From NCBI GenBank assembly GCA_964533185.1, contig CAZHLD010000112.1:1-5323 (forward strand): a stretch of 5,323 bases of DNA, written 5' to 3'. The notes below the pieces were generated by a model. It was not told the DNA's origin. It was given only the letters and a program-made list of their open reading frames with translations, and made no database searches. Within the stretch, counting starts at the first letter, position 1. Every line of letters begins with the position of its first letter. Source of the stretch: CAZHLD01 sp964533185. Its GTDB lineage: Bacteria; Acidobacteriota; Terriglobia; Acidiferrales; UBA7541. A program made the position numbers and the translations under genes. Positions 1 through 5,323 of the stretch are shown in pieces.

Positions 1-635
1 TTGGTGGCCTCCAGTTGCGCCCGCTGCGCGGCAATGTCATGCATCTCCCGCACGCTCTGAAAGCAGGATTTGATCAAAAAAATGTCTTCGAAAATTACCC
101 AGCACGCATGTTCCACCCATCGCCACGGGCTGACCGTGAGTACGCCAAACACCGACTGCGGCCAGTACACCCCGCGCAGAAAGTGGTCCAGCGCCACCAC
201 TACCGTCGCCGGGATGAACACGCGCCAGTCACGGTAAAACGCCAGAATCGCCAGCGACCCGAATACATGAAAGTGCGTCTCAATTCGCCCGCCCGTCAGG
301 TGGATCAGCAGCGCAGACATCAGCATCTGCGCCCCTGCAATCACGTAGCGTGTTGTCGCCGCACCCGGTCGCAGGATCGCCAGTGTCACTGGAAACGCCG
401 TGATCACCGCGCCCAGCAAGATCGCCGCCCAGACATGGATGTGCACTAGGTGCTGCGCCCCCACCCAGGTGTACGGTGAAATCCACAGCGCTGCACCGAT
501 TCCCGCCAGCCACTGAAACACCATCAGCCACGCGAATAATTGGTCCGTCCGCCGGAAGATTGCCTGCTGATGCTCGTGGAAAAGCACCTCGGTCCGCCGT
601 CCGATCATTTCGCTGAGGTTTCCTGCCGTGCTCAT
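1..635 (-). CDS. N-terminal multi-pass sensor domain of a probable histidine kinase (3' end outside window)
   Basis: Reading the minus strand from the ATG at 635 gives 211 codons without a stop before the window edge, so the C-terminus is missing. Hydrophobic stretches lie near residues 33-52, 65-88, 97-113, 124-133, 139-149 and 176-190, giving about six membrane segments. The domain is rich in histidines near or within these segments: HLVHIH (62-67), HLTGGRIETHFH (112-123), DH (150-151) and EH (175-176). From about residue 192 the chain turns polar and helical (REMHDIAAQRAQLEAT), like a linker leading to a cytoplasmic signalling module. I recognise this membrane domain from sensor histidine kinases of Acidobacteriota and Planctomycetota; the kinase part itself is not visible, so a diguanylate cyclase or chemoreceptor output is possible. 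The start is supported by ACAGGA eight bases upstream and by the ATGA overlap with the stop codon of the RedB-like gene, which suggests translational coupling. The histidines might bind a metal or haem; that is inference. Confidence 0.7.
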   Translation of the reverse strand, partial: MSTAGNLSEMIGRRTEVLFHEHQQAIFRRTDQLFAWLMVFQWLAGIGAALWISPYTWVGAQHLVHIHVWAAILLGAVITAFPVTLAILRPGAATTRYVIAGAQMLMSALLIHLTGGRIETHFHVFGSLAILAFYRDWRVFIPATVVVALDHFLRGVYWPQSVFGVLTVSPWRWVEHACWVIFEDIFLIKSCFQSVREMHDIAAQRAQLEAT

Positions 636-1351
636 TGCTTCATTCCTGTCGCCGTGCTGCTTGTCGGGGTCTTCGCGCCGTGCAACATGCATCCGAAGGG
701 CGGCGTCTCCGCCCGATCGCTCGTCTCGCCCCGCGCCAATGCAACCACCGCCTGTCGTCCGCGGTTGTCCCCGGCATGACCTCGCGACGCCGTGATCCCT
801 CCATGGAAGCGCAACTTCCCGCTCGTGTCGTAGAGCAGCACAGCACCGGATACCCGCGCGCCAAACCGCTCCGCCTCCACACCCTCTTCATCCTCTTCCA
901 CACTCACTCCCGGAATCGCCGCTGCATCCCGCCACAAATCGGTCTTCACCCAATCCTCCGCGTACCCGGCCGGCTTGTAGAACAACACGTGCGCCTTCGT
1001 CCGGCCCTGCATTCGCGTCATCGCAATCGCCAGCTCCCCAATGCTCGCACGGCTGCAGGGACACTTCGGGTGCACCGCCATCACCAGCGTGGCCTGCGCA
1101 GGGTCGCGCTCAATCCGGCTTTCCGCCGGCCAGCTCGTTGGCGCCTTGCCGGTGCCCCCGGATGTAAATTCGTACCCGGCTAGCGCCCACAAACCCGCGC
1201 TGATCAGCACCAGCCAGATTCCTGCAACGGCTATCGAAACCGTCTCACTACGCTTCAATGCAACCTCGATTCTCGGCGCGAAGGGAGACTTCATTCCTCT
1301 TGTTCGCATCCCCCACACCCCCGCACGAACGTGGCCAACTTCAAAGCCCAC
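632..1351 (-). CDS. redB: RedB-like membrane-anchored thioredoxin-fold protein
   Basis: A 239-residue protein from a GTG start at 1351. ATG codons at 1309 (residue 15) and 1294 (residue 20) are credible alternatives; residue 20 sits directly behind AAGAGGA, and the first 19 residues look unlike coding sequence, so the true start may be internal. A single hydrophobic helix (about 38-58) should anchor the protein with the rest outside the cytoplasm. The thioredoxin-like part begins near residue 87 (ATLVMAVHPKCPCSRASIGE), with C97-P-C99 where thioredoxins have CXXC. It continues through FYKPAGYAEDWVKTDLW (124-140), IPGV (146-149), the strand SGAVLLYDTSGKLRFHGGIT (168-187) and GHAGDNRGR (191-199). 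One more cysteine, C221, lies in PFGCML near the C-terminus. This pattern matches proteins annotated as RedB, whose biochemical role is not settled. The stop TGA (632-634) overlaps the ATG of the downstream sensor gene, so the two are probably made together. A redox-sensing or disulfide role is inference. Confidence 0.72.
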   Translation of the reverse strand: MGFEVGHVRAGVWGMRTRGMKSPFAPRIEVALKRSETVSIAVAGIWLVLISAGLWALAGYEFTSGGTGKAPTSWPAESRIERDPAQATLVMAVHPKCPCSRASIGELAIAMTRMQGRTKAHVLFYKPAGYAEDWVKTDLWRDAAAIPGVSVEEDEEGVEAERFGARVSGAVLLYDTSGKLRFHGGITASRGHAGDNRGRQAVVALARGETSDRAETPPFGCMLHGAKTPTSSTATGMKQ

Positions 1352-1518
1352 GAAAAGACCGTTCGCCTTTCAAATCAATGAGATCCAGTCACTCAGGTTG
1401 CCTGAAAGAGTCGCTGCATGGGTAGTCGGTGCAGAGTTGAAACTCCTGCACCGCTTTGAAACTCTGCTCCTATTTCGCTGCGATCATTTGTCCCACTTGG
1501 TTTTTCTTGCGCGTCTTG
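1352..1518. other. Intergenic leader region upstream of redB
   Basis: I see no credible coding frame here. Read as the minus-strand leader of redB it contains a small hairpin (TCAGG/CCTGA, 1393-1397 and 1401-1405, loop of three) and the repeat cluster at 1431-1467. No convincing -35/-10 pair was found by eye. GAAAGGCG, 12 or so bases before the GTG at 1351, is a weak ribosome binding site at an overlong spacing. The redB operon promoter probably lies here because the only upstream coding sequence on the same strand is a decayed gene fragment. Confidence 0.4.
1431..1467. repeat. Nested inverted and direct repeats in the redB leader
   Basis: GCAGAGTT (1431-1438) is the exact reverse complement of AACTCTGC (1460-1467), giving an 8-bp stem with a 21-base loop. 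Inside it, TTGAAACTCCTGC (1437-1449) is repeated almost exactly as TTGAAACTCTGC (1456-1467), one base shorter, so the left arm can pair either with the first copy (GCAG-AGTT against AACT-C-CTGC, with one bulge) or with the second copy perfectly. It lies 80 to 116 bases upstream of the GTG of redB. It could be an operator, a mutually exclusive leader fold, or chance; no U-tract follows it on either strand, so it is not an obvious terminator. Confidence 0.4.
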
Positions 1519-1650
1519 CTACCGCCTCTCGAACCCAAACGCCTTCAGCATCTGCCTATCGAGCGCCCGGTCACTCATCAGCCGCTTAATCCAGTTCACC
1601 ATCTTCGCGCGCTTCGTCACCGGGTGCGCGCACGCGGCGGCAACTCCCCC
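1519..1650 (-). pseudogene. Decayed 3' fragment of a short-chain dehydrogenase gene
   Basis: The minus strand from about 1624 to the TAG at 1519-1521 encodes a tail (PVTKRAKMVNWIKRLMSD, then RALDRQMLKAFGFERR) almost the same as the C-terminus of the intact SDR at 2188-3057 (PVTRRAKMVNWAKRLLSD, then RALDRQMLKTFGLRRV). By hand alignment, 1534-1625 matches 2203-2294 at 78 of 92 bases. Similarity continues to roughly 1648 (GGCGGCAACTCCC against GGCGGCGACTCCC), but one base has been lost near 1626, which breaks the reading frame. Beyond that the resemblance ends and nothing like the SDR core is present. About six of the base differences are silent and only four residues differ in the aligned part, so this copy seems to have evolved under protein-level selection before being truncated. 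The open frame does run on to 1803, but that extension is antisense to the next gene's leader and is not homologous to SDRs. It is a remnant of a second SDR paralogue or a duplicated gene end. Confidence 0.75.
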
Positions 1651-1655
1651 GAGAC

Positions 1656-1698
1656 TTGACAAAAAACGCTCGCCAGACTTGCCCCACGGTGCTAGGCT
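1656..1698 (+). promoter_or_regulatory. Possible promoter and structured leader of the four-helix membrane protein gene
   Basis: A perfect TTGACA lies at 1656-1661, immediately beyond the end of the SDR fragment. The best -10-like hexamer, TAGGCT (1693-1698), is too far away (31 bases), and the hexamer at the standard distance is poor (TTGCCC at 1679), so this is only a candidate. Downstream, the leader can form a GC hairpin, GCCGGG (1714-1719) with CCCGGC (1732-1737), which contains the 10-bp palindrome GGGCGCGCCC (1725-1734). Confidence 0.22.
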
Positions 1699-1762
1699 GC
1701 CCCATCCGTTCGGGCCGGGTCGCAGGGCGCGCCCGGCAGGGTTCCCTCTCCGATTTGCTGAC

Positions 1763-1768
1763 AGGAGG
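1763..1768 (+). promoter_or_regulatory. Ribosome binding site that fixes the start at 1775
   Basis: AGGAGG sits six bases before the ATG at 1775. The reading frame is open upstream to about 1679, but the extension is Arg/Pro-rich and has no such site, so this motif settles the start. Confidence 0.8.
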
Positions 1769-1774
1769 AAATCG

Positions 1775-2191
1775 ATGGACACCAAGAAACTCATCGCCGC
1801 CATTGTGGTCGGCTACCTCTTCATGGCCGGTGCCGGCTACTTGATCCACGAGGTCTGGTTAAGTCCCCTCTACCAGCAGTCTCCCGACACCTGGCGTCCC
1901 GAAGACCAATTCCGCAGCAAGATGTGGATCATGTGGCTTGCGGACCTGTTGTTCGTGGCCATGTTCGCGTACATCTACACCCGCGGGGTGGAGAACAAGC
2001 CTTGGCTCGGCCAGGGCATCCGCTACGGAGTCTTGATGGCGTTACTGGTGACCATCCCGTTGACGCTCTCGCAATACGTCATCTACCGGGTGCCCGACGA
2101 GTTGCCGCTCCGGTGGATTGCGGCGGGGGCTCTCCAGCTCATCGTCCTGGGGCTGATCGTGGCTGGTTTCTGCCGGAAGCCCGCGGCTTAG
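1775..2191 (+). CDS. Small four-helix integral membrane protein, function unknown
   Basis: A 138-residue protein with four clear hydrophobic segments at about residues 6-25, 50-68, 82-104 and 112-132. The N-terminal segment starts after a short charged stretch (MDTKK) and reads as a membrane anchor with no cleavage site. Between helices 1 and 2 is a loop of about 25 residues, WLSPLYQQSPDTWRPEDQF, and H25-E26 lie at the end of helix 1. The overall form (four helices, a tyrosine-containing first loop, a W-R-P motif before helix 2) resembles small uncharacterised bacterial membrane proteins I have seen annotated only as hypothetical; I cannot name the family and assign no function. A perfect AGGAGG precedes the start, so it is probably well translated. 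The gene stands alone on the plus strand, between a decayed SDR gene end and the intact SDR gene, both on the minus strand. Its TAG (2189-2191) overlaps the TAA of the convergent SDR gene. Confidence 0.85.
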   Translation: MDTKKLIAAIVVGYLFMAGAGYLIHEVWLSPLYQQSPDTWRPEDQFRSKMWIMWLADLLFVAMFAYIYTRGVENKPWLGQGIRYGVLMALLVTIPLTLSQYVIYRVPDELPLRWIAAGALQLIVLGLIVAGFCRKPAA

Positions 2192-3057
2192 ACCCGCCTC
2201 AGCCCAAACGTCTTCAGCATCTGCCGGTCGAGTGCCCGGTCGCTCAGCAGACGCTTCGCCCAGTTCACCATCTTCGCGCGGCGCGTCACTGGGTAGCGCG
2301 GTCGCGGCGGCGACTCCCGCAGCGCCCGCAGCAGTTCACGCACAAAATCCTCCGGCGTTGCTGTCGAATCTTTTGTTCGTTCTTTCCACACCCGCCGGAA
2401 CGCCAGATAGTGCTGTGCGTAAGGGCTCGCTTCCACCCGGGCTGTGTACACCGCCGAAAGATTCGCGGCTGCGCCTTCCATATTCGTTCGTATGTACGCC
2501 GGTTCCAGCAGCACCACCTCAATCCCAAACGGATGCACTTCCAACCGCAGCGCATCGGTCATGCCCTCCAACGCATGTTTGCTCGCGCTGTACGGCCCAA
2601 ACAGCGGCATGGACATCTTTCCCGCCACCGAGCTCACGTTGACGATCCGCCCGCGTCCGCGCCAGCGCATCCTCGGCAGCACCGCCTGCGTCACGCGCAC
2701 CACGCCGAAGAAATTCGTCTCCATCTGGTGCCGCAAGTGTTCGAGCTTCACTTCCTCCATCACCGCCACGTAGGCAATCCCCGCGTTGTTCACCAGCGCA
2801 TCAATCCCGCCGCTGCGTCGCTCGACCTCTACCACCGCGCGCCGCACCGACTCGTCGTCGCACACGTCCATCTCCACCGTCTCGAGCGGCAGCTTCCTCT
2901 CCCACGCTTCCTTCTCCAGCGACTCTCTCTTCGCCGCGTTCCGCCCTGCCGCAAACACGCGGTAGCCCTCCTCGGCCAGTCGCAGCGCCGCTGCCCGCCC
3001 CAACCCGTCCGTCGCCCCGGTAATGAGCACCGTCTCCCGCTCGTCTTTCGCCATCAT
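2188..3057 (-). CDS. Classical short-chain dehydrogenase/reductase (SDR family NAD(P)-dependent oxidoreductase)
   Basis: A complete 289-residue SDR. The cofactor motif TGATDGLG (13-20) matches TGxxxGxG; R39 after the second strand (FAAGRN) suggests NADP(H) preference; D64 in MDV and NNAG (90-93) are the usual adenine-site and structural motifs. The catalytic set is complete: N115, S143, Y156 and K160 (YSASK). The loop after the active site reads LEPAYIRTNM, with PA where many SDRs have PG. A C-terminal extension after about residue 230 includes a basic helix (RRAKMVNWAKRLL) that may shape the substrate site or touch the membrane. The substrate cannot be told from sequence; lipid, retinoid-like or steroid-like alcohols and ketones are common in this group. 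Two ATGs in tandem (3057 and 3054) share GGAGG at 3063-3067, five or eight bases away, so either may be used. The gene is divergent from the carboxypeptidase gene and convergent with the membrane protein gene, sharing four bases with it. Confidence 0.93.
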   Translation of the reverse strand: MMAKDERETVLITGATDGLGRAAALRLAEEGYRVFAAGRNAAKRESLEKEAWERKLPLETVEMDVCDDESVRRAVVEVERRSGGIDALVNNAGIAYVAVMEEVKLEHLRHQMETNFFGVVRVTQAVLPRMRWRGRGRIVNVSSVAGKMSMPLFGPYSASKHALEGMTDALRLEVHPFGIEVVLLEPAYIRTNMEGAAANLSAVYTARVEASPYAQHYLAFRRVWKERTKDSTATPEDFVRELLRALRESPPRPRYPVTRRAKMVNWAKRLLSDRALDRQMLKTFGLRRV

Positions 3058-3302
3058 GGCGTCCTCCGCTTGGCCCTCACCCTATCGCACCCACGGCGGC
3101 TTTTCCACCGCCCTTCTCCGCGGCAGGGAAGCGCGCCGTTGAAACCTCGCCCGAAACGCTCACGTCTCAACCAGCGGTCGAGGGCGGCCGCAGTTTGTGG
3201 TAGTTTGTGCTGCCCGGTGGTGGGCTTGAAGATGTCCCGGCCCGCAACGCGAGGCGTGATCTTCCCATGCCATCTCTTCCCATTCTTCCAAGGAGACGTG
3301 CG
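3058..3302. other. Divergent intergenic region between the SDR and carboxypeptidase genes
   Basis: These 245 bases separate two divergent starts and should hold both promoters. By eye no strong pair is present. The best minus-strand -35 is TTGAGA (about 3167-3172), but its partner at the right distance is poor. On the plus strand TAGTTT (3201-3206) is a possible -10 with only a weak -35. Ribosome binding sites are clear at both ends: GGAGG for the SDR and AAGGAG (3290-3295) for the peptidase. An open frame runs across this region on each strand, but neither resembles a protein family. Confidence 0.45.
3192..3209 (+). repeat. Tandem 8-bp direct repeat with 10-bp period
   Basis: AGTTTGTG occurs at 3192-3199 and again at 3202-3209, so the copies fall on the same face of the helix. 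It lies about 95 bases before the carboxypeptidase start and 135 before the SDR start. That spacing would suit an operator for a protein binding direct half-sites, but two 8-bp copies alone do not prove it. Confidence 0.35.
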
Positions 3303-5323
3303 ATGAAACTCCATCCCCAATTCCAGTTTCTGCTGACGGCTGCTTTGGTGCTGGCTCTGGTCCTCGGCACGGTGCCGATGGGCGGCGCGCAGCAGGACGC
3401 CAAGTCGGTCAAGCAGAAGCCCGCGTCGAAATCCGCGGCGCCTGCGCCGCAACAACTCGACGCCGGCTACACCGCCAAGATCAAGGAGTACACCACCGAG
3501 TCCTATTTCCTCACCGAGCTGGTGGACCACCTGCCCGCCTCCGACAAAGTCCCCACGCCCGAAAAAATCCTCGGCTACGTCGTCGGCACGCCTGAAAAAC
3601 TCACCTACACGAAAGACATCTTCCGCTACTACCGCGAGCTCGCCAAAACCACTCCGCGCGTCCAGCTCTGGACTGTGGGCAAAAGCGAAGAGGGCAGGGA
3701 AATGCTCCTCGTCGCCGTCAGCGACGAAGCCAACCTCTCCCGGCTCGACCGCTACAAGCAGATCACCTCACGCCTCGCCGACCCCCGCAAAATCTCCGAC
3801 GCCGATGCCGCGCAGCTTGTCCGCGAAGGCAAACTGTTCTACTGGCTCTCCGGCTCGATTCACTCTCCCGAAACCGGCTCCCCCGAAATGCTCATGGAGC
3901 TGACCTATCGCCTCGCCGTCGAGGAATCGCCCTTCATCCAAAACATCCGCAAGAACGTCATCCTCCTTATCACTCCCGTCCTCGAAGTGGACGGCCGCGA
4001 CCGCATGGTGGACCTCTACAACTACCGCAAAGCCAATCCCGATAAGCCCGCCCCCGGCCTCATCTACTGGGGACACTACGTCGCCCACGACAACAACCGC
4101 GACTCCATGGCCCAGGCTCTGGCCCTCTCCCGCGCGCAAATGAAGACCTTCTTCGACTTTCACCCGCAAGTCCTCCACGACCTGCACGAGTCCATCCCGT
4201 ATCTTTACACCTCCACTGGCACCGGCCCCTACAACGCCTGGCTCGACCCCATCGTCATTAGCGAATGGCAGAAGCTCGCCTATCACGAAATCGAGCAGAT
4301 GACCCAGCGCGGCGTCCCCGGCGTCTGGACCCACGGCTTCTATGACGGCTGGGCGCCCAACTACATGTTCTACGTCGCCAACGGCCACAACTCCATCGGC
4401 CGCTTCTACGAAACTTTCGGCAACGGCGGCGCCGACACGCGCGAGCGCACCCTCCCTCCTGGCTCCACTTCCCGCACCTGGTTCCGTCCCAACCCGCCGC
4501 TCACCAAAGTGAAGTGGTCCATCCGCAACAACGTCAACCTGCAGCAGAGCGGCGTCCTCTTCGCCCTCTCTTACACCGCCGATCATAAGGATGAGTTCCT
4601 CAGCAATTTCTATCTCAAGAGCAAGCGCTCCGTCGCCAAAGCCGCGACCGAAGGCCCCGCCGCCTGGGTCATCGCCAACGACGGCCGCCGACCGGGCCTT
4701 GCCGCCGGCCTCGCTCGCCTCCTCCAGGATCAAGGCGCCGAACTCCACACCCTCAACTCCGAGGTCGAACTCAAATCCGACGACCCCGCTCCGCCCGCCG
4801 CCTCTGTCATTCCGAGCGAAGCGATCGCAGATTCCGGCCTTGCCGGAAGGAATCCCTCCGCCTCTTCCTCTGACTCTTCCTCCGCTTCTCAATCCCCCCG
4901 CCCCGCCGCCGCCCAATCCACCAAACTCCCCGCCGGCTCCTACGTCATCCGCATGGACCAGCCCTACAGCCGCATGGTGGACATGCTCCTCGACACCCAG
5001 TTTTATTCCGTCAACGACCCTCGCCCCTACGACGACACCGGCTGGACCATGGGCCCCTTGCGCAACGTCAAAACCATTCGCGTCACCGACTCGGCCATTT
5101 TCAAAGCTCCCATGACTCTCGTCTCCGGCCCCGCGAAAGCCACCGGCAGCGTCTCCGGCGCATCCGCCGCAAAGTTCTATCTCATCAACGCCAACGCCGA
5201 ACCCGCTCTCGCTTCTCTTCGCTTCCGCCTCAAGGACGCCAAGTTCTTCGCCGCCGAAGACGCCTTCGACGCCGCCGGCGCGAAATTCGCTGTCGGCTCG
5301 TTTATCATCCCCGCCGACGGCAA
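3303..5323 (+). CDS. Secreted M14-family zinc carboxypeptidase (3' end outside window)
   Basis: The frame is open for 673 codons to the window edge. AAGGAG seven bases before the ATG supports the start. Residues 1-29 form a signal peptide (hydrophobic core about 9-24, likely cleavage after GGA29), so the enzyme acts outside the cytoplasm. A Lys/Ala/Pro-rich spacer follows to about residue 52. The M14 peptidase domain spans about 95-400: zinc ligands H187 and E190 in SIHSPETG, a substrate-binding NNRD motif (264-267), the third ligand probably H295 in HDLHES (H292 is an alternative), and the probable catalytic glutamate E370 in GRFYETFGNG. The family removes C-terminal residues from peptides using Zn2+. 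Downstream, a strand-helix region (AAWVIANDGRRPGL, about 453-486) and a conserved-looking stretch (LPAGSYVIRMDQPYSRM, then DDTGWTMGPLRNVKT) form a C-terminal extension typical of the large bacterial members, often near 900 residues. Between these two parts, residues 493-541 form an Ala/Ser/Pro-rich linker containing a dispersed repeat. No partner gene is visible nearby. Confidence 0.9.
   Translation, partial: MKLHPQFQFLLTAALVLALVLGTVPMGGAQQDAKSVKQKPASKSAAPAPQQLDAGYTAKIKEYTTESYFLTELVDHLPASDKVPTPEKILGYVVGTPEKLTYTKDIFRYYRELAKTTPRVQLWTVGKSEEGREMLLVAVSDEANLSRLDRYKQITSRLADPRKISDADAAQLVREGKLFYWLSGSIHSPETGSPEMLMELTYRLAVEESPFIQNIRKNVILLITPVLEVDGRDRMVDLYNYRKANPDKPAPGLIYWGHYVAHDNNRDSMAQALALSRAQMKTFFDFHPQVLHDLHESIPYLYTSTGTGPYNAWLDPIVISEWQKLAYHEIEQMTQRGVPGVWTHGFYDGWAPNYMFYVANGHNSIGRFYETFGNGGADTRERTLPPGSTSRTWFRPNPPLTKVKWSIRNNVNLQQSGVLFALSYTADHKDEFLSNFYLKSKRSVAKAATEGPAAWVIANDGRRPGLAAGLARLLQDQGAELHTLNSEVELKSDDPAPPAASVIPSEAIADSGLAGRNPSASSSDSSSASQSPRPAAAQSTKLPAGSYVIRMDQPYSRMVDMLLDTQFYSVNDPRPYDDTGWTMGPLRNVKTIRVTDSAIFKAPMTLVSGPAKATGSVSGASAAKFYLINANAEPALASLRFRLKDAKFFAAEDAFDAAGAKFAVGSFIIPADG
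4806..4856 (+). repeat. Dispersed repeat element with hairpin, in frame inside the carboxypeptidase gene
   Basis: The segment opens with GTCATTCCGAGCGAAGCG (4806-4823). I recognise this as the core of a dispersed repeat that is usually intergenic in Acidobacteriota and other phyla. A perfect hairpin follows: TTCCGGC (4832-4838), loop CTT, GCCGGAA (4842-4848). An alternative outer pair is GATTCC (4830-4835) with GGAATC (4849-4854). The peptidase frame passes through it without a stop, giving SVIPSEAIADSGLAGRNPS (residues 501-519). The residues on either side are Ala, Ser and Pro runs with no family-like pattern. The exact ends cannot be fixed without other copies; no target-site duplication was seen. 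Confidence 0.6.

Noticed and set aside
1500..1518. T-run GGTTTTT near 1499-1506 as a transcription terminator
   Set aside because: No stable stem precedes the run on the plus strand, and on the minus strand the A-run would be on the wrong side of any hairpin.
635..1589. Overlapping plus-strand open frames of 182 codons at 635-1183 and 1041-1589
   Set aside because: They lie opposite the RedB-like gene, have Arg/His/Pro-rich products and lack ribosome binding sites. The minus-strand frame has a coherent thioredoxin-like pattern.
1651..1803. Upstream extension of the SDR-fragment frame, giving a 94-residue minus-strand protein
   Set aside because: Only the last 34 or so codons are related to SDRs. 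The rest is antisense to the leader and first codons of the membrane protein gene, and the frame of the homologous part is broken near 1626.
1924..3306. A 460-codon open frame on the plus strand across the membrane protein and SDR genes
   Set aside because: The product is His/Arg/Pro-rich and family-less, starts inside the four-helix membrane protein gene, and runs antisense to a complete SDR with all catalytic residues. It is a shadow frame.
4821..4828. GCGATCGC octamer inside the carboxypeptidase repeat, as in cyanobacterial HIP1
   Set aside because: One occurrence in a GC-rich window is not enrichment, and nothing else suggests a cyanobacterial genome.
3768..4916. A 382-codon open frame on the minus strand inside the carboxypeptidase gene
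   Set aside because: Its product is a Gly/Val/Ala-rich sequence with no recognisable motif, and it is complementary to a clear M14 peptidase frame. High GC content with C-ending codons on the plus strand explains the lack of stops.

Overview
The window is GC-rich (roughly 60 percent by eye). Its gene types point to a soil-type Acidobacteriota genome or a close relative: a RedB-like thioredoxin-fold protein coupled to a His-rich membrane sensor, a large secreted M14 zinc carboxypeptidase, and a copy of the CATTCCGAGCGAAGCGA dispersed-repeat theme. This taxonomic call is inference from gene content, because no rRNA or marker gene is present.

Layout. (1) Positions 1-1351, minus strand: a two-gene unit. 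A membrane-anchored RedB/thioredoxin-like protein (632-1351) overlaps by four bases (ATGA) the start of a multi-pass sensor protein, probably a histidine kinase. Only the first 211 residues of the sensor are inside the window. (2) Positions 1352-1774: no intact gene. It holds a small cluster of inverted and direct repeats (1431-1467), a decayed 3' fragment of a short-chain dehydrogenase gene on the minus strand (about 1519-1650), and the leader of the next gene. (3) Positions 1775-2191, plus strand: a 138-residue four-helix membrane protein of unknown function with a strong ribosome binding site. (4) Positions 2188-3057, minus strand: an intact classical SDR oxidoreductase. Its stop codon overlaps that of the membrane protein gene tail to tail, and its last 34 codons closely match the fragment in (2). 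(5) Positions 3058-3302: a divergent intergenic region with a tandem 8-bp repeat. (6) Positions 3303-5323, plus strand: a secreted M14-family zinc carboxypeptidase cut by the window end.

The genes do not form one pathway. The redB-sensor pair looks like a redox-linked signalling unit. The SDR and carboxypeptidase are divergent and probably independent. The two points most worth a second look are the membrane protein gene flanked by direct copies of the SDR 3' end (about 669 bp apart), and a dispersed repeat with a perfect hairpin that lies in frame inside a low-complexity linker of the carboxypeptidase. I saw no mobile-element gene, CRISPR array, tRNA or rRNA, and nothing that clearly amounts to a wholly new defence or metabolic system.
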